A stretch of 64,000 bases of DNA from Silene latifolia (GCF_048544455.1 NC_133536.1:199271325-199335324), one strand, 5' to 3'; shown: positions 1 to 10,941, counted from the stretch's first letter. A program made the numbers and translations. Notes: a model not told the origin generated them from the letters alone.

Positions 1-740
1 GTCCAGCAGATTCGAGAAATTAATCCCGAATTGGCGGCCTTCGCGCTGATGAAGGGCCTCCCAAGGGGAGACTTGAAAAATGAGCTCATCAAGTGCGGAG
101 GGCTGAACTTGGACGCCGCTAGAAAAATTGCCGACCAGGCCATCAAGGTAGAAGACTATCACAAGAGCTGGGTAGGCCCCAGCGAGGCCGAGCACTCAGA
201 AAAGAAGAGTCACCGGGAGGACAACCCGGATGAGAGACGCCGTGACAACAACGGGTCACGGTCCGATGAAAAACGCCGTGAGAATAATAGGTCACGGTCG
301 GACAAACCCGCCAGAGACAGACTCGACGGGCGCCGGGTGGAGTTCGGGAACGTACCACCGAGGCGGTATAGTGATAAGACCCCTCTCGTCGTATCGCCGC
401 CGAGGTCTTTGCCCCGAGCAAAAGCGAGGGCCGAGAAGTGGAAAGACCCCCAAGCCAAAAAGTGACGGTGACACGAGCCAAGATCATGTGAGTACCACGG
501 CCACACCGCCATTTAACCAACGATCGCCGCATCTAAAGAATGCCATTGAAGAGCTGATCCGGAAGGGGAGCCTCGGCAAGTACGTTGCCAAAGGCCAAAA
601 GACCGACGCCGACAAATTGGGTAAGAAATCCGTCTTCGAACGGATAGGAGTGATCCATGTTGTCATCGGGGGCAACGAGAACGGAGGGCCCGCTCATGGG
701 CACAAACGGCACCTGAACGAGCTATATCGGGCCATCAACT
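1..740 (+). pseudogene. gag: Gag polyprotein fragment of element A
   Basis: The frame is open from base 1, so the N-terminus lies outside. Residues such as ALMKGLPRGDL and KCGGLNLDAARKIADQA match the end of the Ty3/gypsy capsid-type gag domain. A long Arg/Asp/Ser-rich linker follows to about 465. The reading frame then shifts, and frame 2 (about 470-740) continues with LKNAIEELIRKGSLGKYV, a segment usual between gag and protease in Tat-type elements. At about 740 the frame shifts again into protease. No zinc knuckle is evident. Two frameshifts make it a pseudogene, unless some are base-calling errors of the kind described in the findings. Confidence 0.75.
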
Positions 741-888
741 TTGTGCCCAACACAAATGATCCCCGCTTCCAACATCCCCGATATAACCATCGGAAGGAAG
801 GACTACGAAGGAGTGATCGCTCCTCACAGCGACCCACTTGTAGTCAATTTGGACATATCCAACCACCTGGTCAAGAGGTGCCTGATTG
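741..888 (+). pseudogene. N-terminal part of element A protease, cut by insertion of element B
   Basis: Frame 3 encodes a stretch ending PLVVNLDISNHLVKRCLI. This matches the segment just before the catalytic Asp of plant Ty3/gypsy retropepsins (hydrophobic strand, then D-[TS]-G). The frame enters the LTR of element B at 889. The rest of the domain is found at 17599 in the same orientation, so the catalytic site itself was the insertion point. Recognition is by family pattern; it is clearly non-functional. Confidence 0.75.
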
Positions 889-3259
889 TGTGGACAGCGG
901 GCCGCCCACGGGGGCGCTTGGTGAGAAGCGAAAACAAGCGTTTGCATTTTGTATGGAGTCGCCACCAATTTTTATGGGAAATTGGAACCGTTCGAATACC
1001 TCGTGTCATGTCAAGACACAAAGTAGTGACATGAACACTAAGCAATCGTTACCCTTAGCATTCTATGTCTAGAATGACTCTCCTGGATGCCAATGAACAC
1101 GGGTGCTCACGGAGATCTGGAGTAAGGGGTGAGGGTACGTATTAGGAAGCTCTTTTGATCGAACACCTAATCCCGCCCGCCTCGATAGCGGCCTCTACTA
1201 ATGATTAGGGAAGTTTATTCGTACTCGATATATCGTCGGCTATATGCATGCAATGCAACATCCAAGTTTTAATCCTAGCATGTGAGAATTAGACTAAGTC
1301 GGTTGACATGTAATTCAGCAAACAATTGGGTCGAAGTTGAGATTTAATGTTCATTTACATGTGAAAACATACAAGCAATAAGAGCAATACAATAGCGATA
1401 AATTACAATAAAGGAAATTACATTAATTACATTGGGATAGGCGATTTATGTCGAAAATACCTTTAAAACGGATAATTTGAGAAAAAGAAATAAAAGAATG
1501 AATTACGAACAGAACAGAAGTGATAATACAGATATTAGTTGACTAATACGTAGCTAATTAAACTAGGTCAAGGCGAAACGGAGTTCGGACGAACTCACCC
1601 GAACAGCGTAGCGGCTAAATCGCCCTTTGGAAGAGGCGCGGCGATTCGCTGCGTCTGTTCCAAGGGTGAGTTCTGGCCGTAGTTTAACCGCAAAATCGTT
1701 AAGGTTAATTGTTAATTTAATGGATTGATTACGATATTAGACTCGGATGAAAGTGATTAATGAATTATTTACATATGATTGAGGTCATAAAACAGTAAAA
1801 CATGGATGAGACGGAATTAAACGAATTAATTATGTGAAGGGTCGATGTTAATGAATGATTAATTAAACTAACTAACTAAACGAATTAGACTAAACATGAT
1901 GAACGACGACGGATTAATGACTAAACAGGCGAAAATATATCAACAATGAATCCCAGAAACCCAATATGAACGAATTGAATTTCTAAAACTCGAATTGAAT
2001 TTAATGACGAAAACCCACAAATATTGATTATTAGGGATTTAAGTCGGATTTATGACGATTTAAACATGTTAATGATGATGGTTAATATACATATGATTTA
2101 TTAAACTATCATGTGAACGAATTAACAGACAAACAAAACAAAAGAAATAAATTTGATACGAATTACAGAGGACGGAGGAAGAAGAAAAGAAGCAGGAACT
2201 GCGGCAGCCTCACAAAGAGGTGCAGCAAGTGCTGCGCTCCTTCGAAGAGGCGCAGCGGTTGCTGCGTCTTTTCTCGACGTCTGTCTACTGGAAATCCGCA
2301 AAACAGGTTTTAAAGACGGTTTTAGAAATCGGTTTTAATGGTGTTTTCGACATAAATCTTACAATAATAATATGCAATAATAAAATACAATAAATAAAGA
2401 GAATATTAATACACCCTCAGACTTACATGTTGACGGAACGAGAAGAACTAAGAAGATCGATTAGTGATGCTCGACGCGAATGCAAGGAAAGAGTGCCCTC
2501 GAAAGAGGAAAACGATTAAAACAGATTGACTAGTTAGATTGATTGAGTGTAGTGGTCAAATTGGTCGGTCATGCAACGGAGAGGCTGGTACCCGGAAAGA
2601 TCCGAGCTTACGTGGTCGGAAGTCCAAGCACGTAGGCGCCAATTAGTAAGAACGAAGTCTAGAATGCAAAGGGAGAAGAGAAGGGCGGACACTCGCGTGA
2701 GAAATATGAGGAACGAAAGCTCCTATTTATACTAATCACGTGAAGAAATAGGGTTTCGGAGACTCTTTGGAAGTGAATCTCGGAAAGATATGAAAAAGAT
2801 ACGTAAATCATGCAAAGAAGGGCCTGGGAAGAGGCGCAGCACCTGCTGCGTCTATTCCCAGGAGGTTTCCTCCTGCTTAAGAAAGATTTCCGTGTTTAAG
2901 TTATGGTAGGACGGAAATAATTCGATTTATCTTTTGAATATTACGAGATATTATTTGCCAAAAGATAAAATTTGAGAAATATGGAATAGAAATATCCGGA
3001 ACATTCCAGAACATTCTGACTCGGGATTTAACAGTTATCAGAAAATGGAGACGGTTTTTGACCCGGACTCCGAATGTACTCTAATTACTGCCAAAACGAC
3101 CGTATCGGCACGTAGATGACATTTAAGAGGTTGACATTAATATTTGAGCAATCACTTGACGATAATCTTACGAACTGTCACAAATCGTTCCGCGAATCAA
3201 ACATGCGGCCCAATCATCACCGGGTGGTTTGCGAGGGGTGCAGAAACGAGGTGTCTACA
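889..3259 (-). repeat. 3' LTR of element B
   Basis: Direct repeat of 15228-17598. In element orientation it starts TGTAGACACC at 3259 and ends at 889. It contains four copies of a GCAGCA...TGCTGC palindrome (about 1630, 2216, 2247 and 2831) and a TATAAATA on the - strand at 2724-2731. The block 1570-1700 differs from the right LTR mainly where the other copy has CAG or CTG. Small ORFs on the + strand here repeat in the other LTR and have no recognisable domain. Confidence 0.92.
1618..2861. repeat. Palindromic CAG motifs in the left LTR of element B
   Basis: Imperfect inverted repeats at about 1630, 2216, 2247 and 2831. The common form is AAGAGGCGCAGCA, 3 bases, GCTGCGYCT, TTCC. The homologous right LTR holds five, including one at 15950 that appears scrambled here. 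Confidence 0.65.
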
Positions 3260-3273
3260 GAGCCCCCACTTTC
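3260..3273 (-). other. Polypurine tract of element B
   Basis: On the - strand GAAAGTGGGGGCTC directly precedes the 3' LTR start TGTAGACACC. It is the expected plus-strand primer. Confidence 0.75.
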
Positions 3274-3605
3274 ACTGAGGCTTGGACAAGGCGAAAGTCA
3301 AAGTATAGCCATCAGGTCAATCGACGATTACAACCTGATGACTATGGCGACGCGAGGCGGCTCAAGGGGTCTGAACCAAGGACCTGTCGTCGGGAACATT
3401 TTAGAGTCTGTCGACTATCGGGGAGGGTCGTTTAAAGTCCATTAGACTACGTAAGGAAGCTCGCCAGCCATAAGAAGAGATCATACCTGAGATTTAATCG
3501 AACTTCGCGGGAAACAAGAGATATTGAAAACAGCAGGACGTCGGTAGAAACTGCTGGGGATCCGCTTGCGTCGGTCTCAAGCGAACTCGGGTTGGGGAAC
3601 ATGTT

Positions 3606-3775
3606 GACGACTAGGAACATCTTGATCGTCGTAGGGGAAACCTTGAGTGAGCAGTACTGCAAAATACTACTGCGCTGGGGATAGACGACCAGGAACATCT
3701 TGATCGTCGTAGAAAGAAAGTCTTGAGTGAGCGATCTTGCAAAATACTACTCTACTGGATAAAAATTGAGCAATC
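3606..3775. repeat. Tandem repeat of about 81 bp in the 3' region of element B
   Basis: Two diverged units share GGAACATCTTGATCGTCGTA and TTGCAAAATACTACT; a weaker third part follows to about 3850. The remaining sequence 3274-4032 has no recognisable gene. Confidence 0.6.
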
Positions 3776-3956
3776 TCACAAATATCTGCTGCGGGGATAA
3801 AATGATCTCGGGACAATCTCACGAAATCTTGTCGCTACCGGATAAAACGCGGGCCGGACCAAAATGATAAAATGTCATCGAGGAAGAGGCGCACCAAAGA
3901 CGGGCCCACGAATAACGAACTCATAACGGATTTTTGAAAATCCACAAGGAGGGAAC

Positions 3957-3995
3957 AAAAGGAAGAGGCGCAGCAAGAGCTGCGTCTCTTGGAAG
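3957..3995. repeat. Palindromic CAG motif, copy in front of antisense gene 1
   Basis: GGAAGAGGCGCAGCAAGAGC continues into TGCGTCTCTTGGAAGG, an imperfect inverted repeat able to form a hairpin. It matches motifs in the LTRs of the same element. A degraded copy lies at about 3885. Confidence 0.6.
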
Positions 3996-4032
3996 GGGCG
4001 CGTTGACGGTTCCCGTCGATCCTCCTAGGACG

Positions 4033-4813
4033 ATGTTTAGGGAGCCTTCTGAGGCTGAGAGGGAGGCGGACTTGGCCGGTGCTAGTGGCGACGACCTTCT
4101 TCTCCCTGACGAGGACTACTCGGCGTTCCTTTACGGGAGGTTGGCGTATTGGCCGGTAGTGGTGAGTATCTTTTGTTTCTTTTTTTTTTGTTGGATTTTG
4201 ATTTTCGAGAATTGCGACGAAAGATCATCGATTAACGAGAGCCATTTGTCTTTTCAGGAGGTTGAGGCGGCGGGCATCGAGCCCCCAGAGTACCCCGAGA
4301 CCCTTGAGTACACCGACGCTCATCGGGAGGACGACGATCTCCGAGCTGCGTGACTTTGACGTGGCTGTGACGGATGCTGGGCCTAGATGACGGCAGCATC
4401 GATTCGGAGGGTGAGTTCCCATTTTGCATAGTTTTCGTGTAAGAACACATTTGATTGAATTTGTTCAATTTTGCTGAGAATTTTTTTGAAATGCAGGTCG
4501 CGCCCTCTCGGTTCGTGGCATTATGGAGGGTGGCCAACCGGCTGCGAGCTACCGCTATCGAGGCACTCATCGGTGGTCGGGGTCGTCAGGTATGAACCTC
4601 ACTTGACTTCTTGATCTTTGGTTTTTCAGTTTTGTTTGAATTGACTGACATGAGTCAATTTATTGTTGTCCACAGGCCGATCGTGAGCTGTAGCGAGAGT
4701 TGACCCAGTCTCGGGAGGAGACGGCTCGTTTGTCGAGGGAGCTCGAGTTTCGGGACGCCGAGATTGCCGCTCTTACGGCTAGGGTTGCCGAGCTGGAGGG
4801 TGCCCAGCAGTAG
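4033..4813 (+). pseudogene. Antisense gene 1 of element B: four-exon coiled-coil protein
   Basis: Lies on the strand opposite gag-pol. Proposed exons: 4033-4161, 4258-4410, 4497-4589 and 4676-4813. Each intron starts GT and ends AG with a T-rich 3' end. Exon 1 (from MFREPSEAEREADLAGAS) and exon 2 are joined in phase 0. Exon 3 gives VAPSRFVALWRVANRLRA. Exon 4 gives a heptad-rich helix (RELTQSREETARLSRELEF), then a stop at 4811-4813. Exon 2 carries a frame disruption near 4350. Exon 4 has an in-frame TAG near 4693 where CAG is expected, so this copy looks broken. Such additional antisense ORFs are known in Tat-type plant elements. Function unknown. Confidence 0.6.
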
Positions 4814-4852
4814 CTTTTGTGTACATTTGGACATCCGTTTTTTGAAACATTT

Positions 4853-4937
4853 TTGGACTTGTTTTGGGGCGCAAGCCCCCAGTTTACTTGGATTTGGACT
4901 TGTTTGGGGCGAAGCCCCCAGTTTGCTTGTATTTTTG
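4853..4937 (+). repeat. 43-bp direct duplication downstream of antisense gene 1
   Basis: TTTGGACTTGT, GGGGCG, AAGCCCCCAGTTT occurs twice in tandem just after the stop of antisense gene 1. From 4938 to 5480 the sequence is A-rich with no recognisable gene. Confidence 0.55.
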
Positions 4938-5487
4938 CCTTTTTGTTGTATATATGACGGCCTGAGTGCCTTTTGCTGCTGGGTTGTGTTGTTTGTACCT
5001 GCAGGTTAGCTTTTGAACAGGTTTGGTAGACAACGGTTTATGCCGTCATGCTGCCGAAATTAACATAGAAAATAACGCGACACATACATTTTTATATACA
5101 CATAGGGCCTTTAATTAGTGCAAAATGAGACTCAAAAGGACGTGAAAATGCAAAAATTTTGTCGGAAATGACCGGACGGTAGGGAGGGTTACCCCCGAAA
5201 AAAAAGAAAAAGAGAAATCTATAAGTTAGAAAATGGAAAAATATTAAGAAAATGAAATGACTAAGTAAAATGTTGAAATAAAAAAGAATTAAAATGAAAA
5301 CTAAATATAAAAGTGTGAGAAAAATGGCGGAAAATGCCGATGTTGCCTCGAAATGCGCGTCCGCGGATTAAGGAAACCTGAAGCATGGTAAATTTCTCGG
5401 ATTTACCAAAATAAAATCCCGTAGGAATAGGAAATTATTTGTTTATAGAATTAGGAAAGATCCAAACGCGAAATCACGAAGTGAGGT

Positions 5488-5555
5488 CAGGGGAAGAGGC
5501 GCAGCATGAGCTGCGTCCCTTTGAGGAGGCGCAGCAGGTGCCGCGCCTGTTCCCA
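5488..5555. repeat. Two palindromic CAG motifs upstream of antisense gene 2
   Basis: Two adjacent imperfect inverted repeats of the form GAGGCGCAGCA...GCTGCG/GCCGCGCC. They lie 40-105 bp upstream of the TATA box at 5596. The spacing and order mirror those in the element's LTR, which suggests a shared promoter module. Confidence 0.65.
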
Positions 5556-5595
5556 AGCAGGTCGGTTCTGACGGATTTTTGGAAACAACAATTAG

Positions 5596-5603
5596 TATAA
5601 ATA
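5596..5603 (+). promoter_or_regulatory. TATA box for antisense gene 2 of element B
   Basis: TATAAATA about 100 bp upstream of the ATG at 5704, on the strand opposite gag-pol. The surrounding 18 bases ATTAGTATAAATAGGAGC are identical to the TATA region of the element's own LTR. Two palindromic CAG motifs lie 40-105 bp upstream, as in the LTR. Confidence 0.65.
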
Positions 5604-5703
5604 GGAGCGTCGACGAAGCTTTAAATCATGTAATTCTTCCGTCTCTTCTTCGTCGATTCACACATAAAAACTCCCAATAAATTTTCAAGAGAAAATTATC
5701 ATC

Positions 5704-6301
5704 ATGAATACTTTGGAGGTTCGTTTGAAGGAATGGACTAATGAGTTCTCGAACATCGAGAAGCACGATATGGGTGCTTATAACCTTGGGTCTTTGTTGA
5801 GTTTGAAACTCATTAAGGTTGTAAAACCGTTCTTGGATGCTTGCCTTGATTATTGGGACCCAAATTATCATGTTTTTGCGTTCCCAGGAGGTGATATTTG
5901 TCCTTTTCCTGGAGGAAATTGTCGCTATTGGCGGGGTGGGACCCCGAACATTTACCTGCCATCCCTTCTACTGCTCAAGGGTATAAGAGTAAGTTCAGAG
6001 ATTTGCTTGGACTTACTAGACTCGAGGTAGATCGTCTCGTTACTCCGAAGGGCGTGAGGATGCTGGACTTTATAGACCGATTCATCAACAGGGCCGACCC
6101 TACTGTTTCTTATGTTGCTAGGAGGAGAGCATTTGGCTTCGTTTCTTTGCATGTGTATGTCTTTCAGGGACATGTTGATGAAGAACTGCGAGGTGATCCC
6201 CGTCTATTGGGTCTTATTGAGCAAATGGAGCTGCGCAGGAGCCCAGCTTGTCTATGCCTAGGGGAGATCATTTTGGGCTTGGATAATAGGAAATCCAACC
6301 G

Positions 6302-6332
<31 letters not shown>

Positions 6333-7136
6333 GGGTGTCTAATACCTGTTTTTTGGTAGGTTTGGCTTATGGAACGGCTCCGATTGCTCGAGCCCCCAGT
6401 TCATGCACTTTCCTATCATGCCCGTATGATTTCGATGAGGACACGGCTGTACATGGTGGACTTCACCCGGGTCTGCGATTATTGGAAGAACAAGCTGAAG
6501 AATGATGATGGCCCGCTGATCAGGTGGGTCGTTCCGTGGTGGCACCTCAAGTCTGTCACTGGAGTGTCTTCTTTGGATCCTACTAGGTCCGTGCGCATTC
6601 CTGGATTGGAGTTTATGATATGCATCTTCCCTGAGAGATTGATGAGGCAAGTTGGGTTGAAGCAGATGATTCCTAGGCTTGACACCGTTCCGCAAACTGC
6701 TATGGCGCTTACTACAGAGAGCCGAAGAGAGTGGGCTATGAAGTGGGCCCAAAGAAACATGTGGTTCTTGAGCTTCTCCTCAAATGCCTTGTGGGTGTCG
6801 GACTCTTATCTGAGGTGGAGGAAGGCTGCAACTTCGGAAGAGCGCGAAAAACTGAGGAAGCGCGAGCCCGTTGATTACAAGGTGCGCGAGGGAGAGAAAG
6901 AGAAGGAGAAGCATCTGACTGAAGGAGAAGAAGAAGCCGGTTTCCAAGTCATTCATCCTTCGAAGAAATCGAAGACTACTCCTGTCGCAGAGATGGTGGT
7001 TGGCAAGAATGGAAGAGTCAGGCCTCGAGAAAGACCGTTGGTGATTAGGTCTGAAGTGGTGCAAGAGCGCCCGGCTCGAGGTCGTGACAAGAAATATGAC
7101 AAGAACGACAAGGGCAAGGGAAAGATGGAGGAATAG
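5704..7136 (+). pseudogene. Antisense gene 2 of element B: plant mobile domain-like protein
   Basis: Starts ATG at 5704 (MNTLEVRLKEWTNEFSNIEK). Frames 1, 3 and 2 follow one another through NYHVFAFPGGDICPFP, EEIVAIGG and WDPEHLPAIPSTAQGY. Two single extra G's in G-runs near 5910 and 5937 explain the shifts. A likely intron with a 29-base poly-T tract ends with TTTTGGTAG at 6359. The frame then reopens with VWLMERLRLLEPPVH and runs to the stop at 7136, with a Lys/Glu/Arg-rich tail. The WDP..HVF and FRDLLGL-type segments resemble the plant mobile domain (aminotransferase-like, PMD/DUF7745) found in plant transposons. It converges tail-to-tail with pol, with 536 bp between stops. Biochemical role unknown. 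Confidence 0.65.
6301..6359 (+). other. Probable intron in antisense gene 2 of element B
   Basis: GT at 6301 is followed by a run of T to 6330, and the segment ends GGTAG at 6359. The flanking peptide segments (GEIILGLDNRKSN and VWLMERLRLLEPP) match the order expected in the domain. Phase does not close exactly, so the donor is uncertain; indels in the T-run or in the preceding exon would account for this. Confidence 0.4.
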
Positions 7137-7672
7137 CCCAAGTCTTTTTTATTATTTGATTATTATTATTTATTGTTGTAATAAGAAAGGAGGGATTTTT
7201 AGAATCCTAGCCTAATCTATTTTTATTATTTGTCGTACTATTATTATTAGAAATTGAATGAAATAAAAAGGTTAAGTGGTTATGAAACCGTTGTGATTTT
7301 CTTTAATTATTCTTGTCGAATTTCATATGCAATGCAAATGTCCTTCTATTTACATTTTAAATATAATGGTGGGTTGAATCCCGTGAAGGATTGCCTACGT
7401 ATTCACTTAGAGAAAGCGAAATCAAACCCTTGCGCGTAGTTCGAGTAAATGTAAAAGAATAATTGTTCGAAGCAAGAGCTTGTAATGAACATAGAAAATA
7501 AGCATGAGCTTTTGCTTACTCGGGAGGTGCAAATTTAGTTTGTTTGATGATATGAGGATGACAAGTTTTCCAAGATGCAGGAGCATAGTGACATTCAAAT
7601 GGGCCAGGGGCCGTTTATTTAGTGCCACAAGAGCGACACTTAGGTTTACGCGAGGCGCGTTTTTATCCTATT

Positions 7673-10600
7673 CTAGGCATAGTATCGTTTCAGTTGGTCG
7701 AGATTTGTGGGGTTTGAAAACTCATTCCCATCTAGGTCTGTGATTCTAACCGCACCCCCTGGGAGTATGGATTTGACTAGATATGGTCCGGCCCAATTAG
7801 GTTTGAATTTTCCCCTTGGGTCGACAGGTAAAAGAGCTCTGACCGATTTGAGAACTAAATCTCCTTCTTTGATGTTTCTTGGCCTAACCCTTTTGTTGAA
7901 AGCTCGTTTGATACGTGCTTGATATGTTTGGACATTATGTAAGGCACGAAGTCTACGTTCATCCAGGAGGATGAGTTCTTCGTATCTATCCCTTTTCCAA
8001 TCGGCCTCCGGGATTTGACTCTCTAGTAGGATACGCAAGGATGGTATTTCTAGCTCGACTGGTTGTACGGCTTCCATGCCGTAAGTCAAATAGAAAGGAG
8101 TAGCCCCAGTGGGCGTCCTAACGGATGTTCGATACCCCCACAAAGCGAAGGGTATTTTGCTTGGCCAATCTCTATAATTGTCAGTCATTTTCTTGAGGAT
8201 CGTGATGACATTCTTGTTAGCCGCCTCTACCGCGCCGTTAGTCTGTGGTCGATAGGGCGAGGAGTGATGATGCTTGATCTTATACTTGGCTAGCAATTGT
8301 TCGGTTTCGGCTTGGAAGTGGGACCCATTATCGCTGATGATCTCATGTGGGCAACCATATCGGCAGATGATGTTGTTCTGTATGAATTTGGCTACGTTTT
8401 TGGCCGTAAGAGCGGTGTAGGAAGCCGCTTCTACCCACTTGGTGAAGTAGTCAATTGCCACTAGGATGAAACAGTGACCTCCTGTTCCGGCTGGGGTTAT
8501 TTTCCCGATTATGTCAATTCCCCATGCGGAGAATGGCCAAGGAGATGTCATCGTATAGAGCAACGAAGGAGGGACATGTTGTACGTTCCCGAAGATTTGA
8601 CAGTTGTGGCAATGTCTCACATATTTGATGCAATCGGATTCCATTGTGGTCCTATAGTACCCTAGACGTGTGATTTTCTTTGCCATCATAGGTCCACTCA
8701 TGTGAGGACCGCATTCTCCGTCGTGGACTTCTTCCATCACCTTTCGTGCCTGTGAATGATCAAGGCAACGTAGGACTACACCAAGAGGTGTTCTTTTGTA
8801 CAATTCTCCTTGCATTAGGATGTATTGGGAAGCTAGTAGGCGTATAGCGCGCTGTCCCCTTTTGTCCATATCTGGTGGATAGGTGCCATTGAGCTTGAAA
8901 TTCAGGATTGCTTGGAACCAGGGTTCCTGTGCGATTTCTTCTTCATTGGTAATTTGATGGACATAAGCCGGCTCCGACCGTCGTTCGATACCCAAAGGCA
9001 TTTCCATCATGTAATCTGGCATGTTTATCAAAGATGCAAGTTTCACAAGAGCGTCTGCAAATTGATTTTCTTCTCGAGGTAGGTGTAAGTAGGTTACGTG
9101 ATCGAAGAATTGAGCGACTTGGTCTATCCTAGCCTGATAGGGTGCTAGGCTTTCACTTCGGATTTTCCAGGATCCTGTAACTTGGTTGATGATCAGTGAT
9201 GAATCCCCGTGCACTCGGAGGTTTTTGATGCCTAAGCTTACTGCCGCTTGTAATCCAATTAGACAAGCCTCATACTCTGCGGCGTTGTTTGTCACCTCGA
9301 AGTCGAGTTTGACAGCGATCGGTGTATGCTCACCTTCAGGAGAAATGAGCAACACTCCTATTCCAAATCCTCTCAGGTTTGATGCTCCATCGAAGTATAG
9401 GTCCCAGGAGTCTACATCTGTTTGAAGTATATCCTCGTCGGGAAATGACCAAGTATCTATAGTTTGTGCGTCGTTGATGGGATTTTCTGCGAAGAATTCG
9501 GCGACGGCGCGACCCTTTATTACTTTCAGTGGCACATATTTGAGGTCAAATTCCGAGAGCATCATGGTCCATCTTGCCAGACGTCCGTTGAGGACGGGTT
9601 TCTCGAAGAGGTATTTGACTGGATCCATTTTGGAGAATATCTTGACAGAGTAGCTAAGCATGTAGTGACGTAGCTTCTTCGTTGCCCACACAAGAGCGAG
9701 GCATGTCTTTTCGAGTTGTGAGTATTTGCACTCGTATTCCAAGAACTTCTTACTTAGATAGTAAATAGCTCTTTCTTCACTTCCTACGGTTTGAGCTAAC
9801 ATGGCACCCATGGCGGTTTCGGTTACCGTGAGATACAAACCAAGAGGTTGATCTTGTTGTGGTGGCATGAGCACTGGTGGTTTAGCCAATATCTCCTTGA
9901 TTCGGTCGAACGCCTTTTGACAATCATCGTCCCACATGATGTGGTCTGTTTTCTTGAGTTTCTTGAAGATAGGCTCGCAAATCATCGTGAGTTTCGATAT
10001 GAATCGACTTATGTATTGCACTTTTCCCAGGAATCCCCTGACTTCCTTTTCTGTTTGAGGTTGTGGCATTTCGATCAGAGCTTTGATTTTGGAAGGATCT
10101 ATTTCTATGCCTCGTTGGCTAACGACGTATCCTAGGAGTTTGCCAGATGTCACCCCAAATGTGCATTTCTGAGGATTGAGTCTCATGTTGTACTTCCGTA
10201 GCCTTGCGAAGAACTTGCTAAGGTTCGCAATATGTCCCTCCCTTTCCTTGGATTTGACGATCATGTCATCTACATATACCTCGACTTCTTTATGCATCAT
10301 GTCATGTAGGAGTGTAGTCGCGGTGCGTTGGTATGTAGCTCCGGCGTTGATCAATCCGAACGGCATTACTGTATAGCAATAGGTTCCCCATTGGGTGACG
10401 AACGCGGTCTTATGCATGTCTTCCATGGCCATTTTGATTTGGTTATAACCTGCATATCCATCCATGAAGGATAGTAATGCGTGGTCTGCAGTATTGTCCA
10501 CTAATATGTCGATGTGAGGTAGAGGGAAGTCATCTTTTGGACTCGCTTTGTTCAAATCCCTAAAGTCAACACAAACTCGGATTCTCCCATCCCTTTTGGG

Positions 10601-10873
10601 TACGGGTACTATGTTAGCTACCCAGTCAGAATACTCGGAAACTTTGATGAACCCGGCTTTGAATTGTTTGTCAACTTCTTCCTTAATCTTTAGAGCCCAC
10701 TCTGTTCTCATTCGTCGAAGCTTCTGTTTCACAGGTTTGAAACCTGGCTTAATCGGAATCCTATGTTCGGCGATATCCCTGTCGATCCCTGGCATGTCTT
10801 TGTAGGACCAAGCGAAAACGTCTTTGAATTCATTTAGGAGGTCTATGAGGTCGGTCCGTTCGGTAGAGCTCAA
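7673..10873 (-). CDS. pol: Pol polyprotein of element B: RT, RNase H, second RNase H, integrase
   Basis: One open frame of 1066 residues; the same frame extends about 60 bp upstream without ATG. RT: residues ~30-260, with FMDGYAGYNQI, MPFGLINAGATYQ and YVDDMIVKS. RNase H follows (~330-450, with YYLSKKFLEYECKYSQLEK). A second RNase H at ~490-620 (LYFDGASNLRGFGIG, NNAAEYEACL, HGDSSLIINQ, EENQFADAL) is the hallmark of the Tat lineage. Integrase has a His/Cys region (about 730-765) and catalytic Asp/Asp/Glu in GIDII, ISDNG and NGAVEAANKN. A C-terminal domain resembles the GKFKPNWAGPYLV type. No inactivating lesion is seen, so this pol may be functional. It copies the RNA and integrates the cDNA. 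Confidence 0.95.
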   Translation of the reverse strand: MSSTERTDLIDLLNEFKDVFAWSYKDMPGIDRDIAEHRIPIKPGFKPVKQKLRRMRTEWALKIKEEVDKQFKAGFIKVSEYSDWVANIVPVPKRDGRIRVCVDFRDLNKASPKDDFPLPHIDILVDNTADHALLSFMDGYAGYNQIKMAMEDMHKTAFVTQWGTYCYTVMPFGLINAGATYQRTATTLLHDMMHKEVEVYVDDMIVKSKEREGHIANLSKFFARLRKYNMRLNPQKCTFGVTSGKLLGYVVSQRGIEIDPSKIKALIEMPQPQTEKEVRGFLGKVQYISRFISKLTMICEPIFKKLKKTDHIMWDDDCQKAFDRIKEILAKPPVLMPPQQDQPLGLYLTVTETAMGAMLAQTVGSEERAIYYLSKKFLEYECKYSQLEKTCLALVWATKKLRHYMLSYSVKIFSKMDPVKYLFEKPVLNGRLARWTMMLSEFDLKYVPLKVIKGRAVAEFFAENPINDAQTIDTWSFPDEDILQTDVDSWDLYFDGASNLRGFGIGVLLISPEGEHTPIAVKLDFEVTNNAAEYEACLIGLQAAVSLGIKNLRVHGDSSLIINQVTGSWKIRSESLAPYQARIDQVAQFFDHVTYLHLPREENQFADALVKLASLINMPDYMMEMPLGIERRSEPAYVHQITNEEEIAQEPWFQAILNFKLNGTYPPDMDKRGQRAIRLLASQYILMQGELYKRTPLGVVLRCLDHSQARKVMEEVHDGECGPHMSGPMMAKKITRLGYYRTTMESDCIKYVRHCHNCQIFGNVQHVPPSLLYTMTSPWPFSAWGIDIIGKITPAGTGGHCFILVAIDYFTKWVEAASYTALTAKNVAKFIQNNIICRYGCPHEIISDNGSHFQAETEQLLAKYKIKHHHSSPYRPQTNGAVEAANKNVITILKKMTDNYRDWPSKIPFALWGYRTSVRTPTGATPFYLTYGMEAVQPVELEIPSLRILLESQIPEADWKRDRYEELILLDERRLRALHNVQTYQARIKRAFNKRVRPRNIKEGDLVLKSVRALLPVDPRGKFKPNWAGPYLVKSILPGGAVRITDLDGNEFSNPTNLDQLKRYYA

Positions 10874-10941
10874 GGTAGTCCCTATCCTAAGTTCTTTGGG
10901 TTCTAGTTCAGTTCCTACATTGATGGGTTCGGTATCCTCAA

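Noticed and set aside
2113-2338. Small ORFs in the LTR of B (repeated at 16459-16684)
   Set aside because: Identical in both LTRs by descent. Basic composition comes from the CAG palindromes; no domain.
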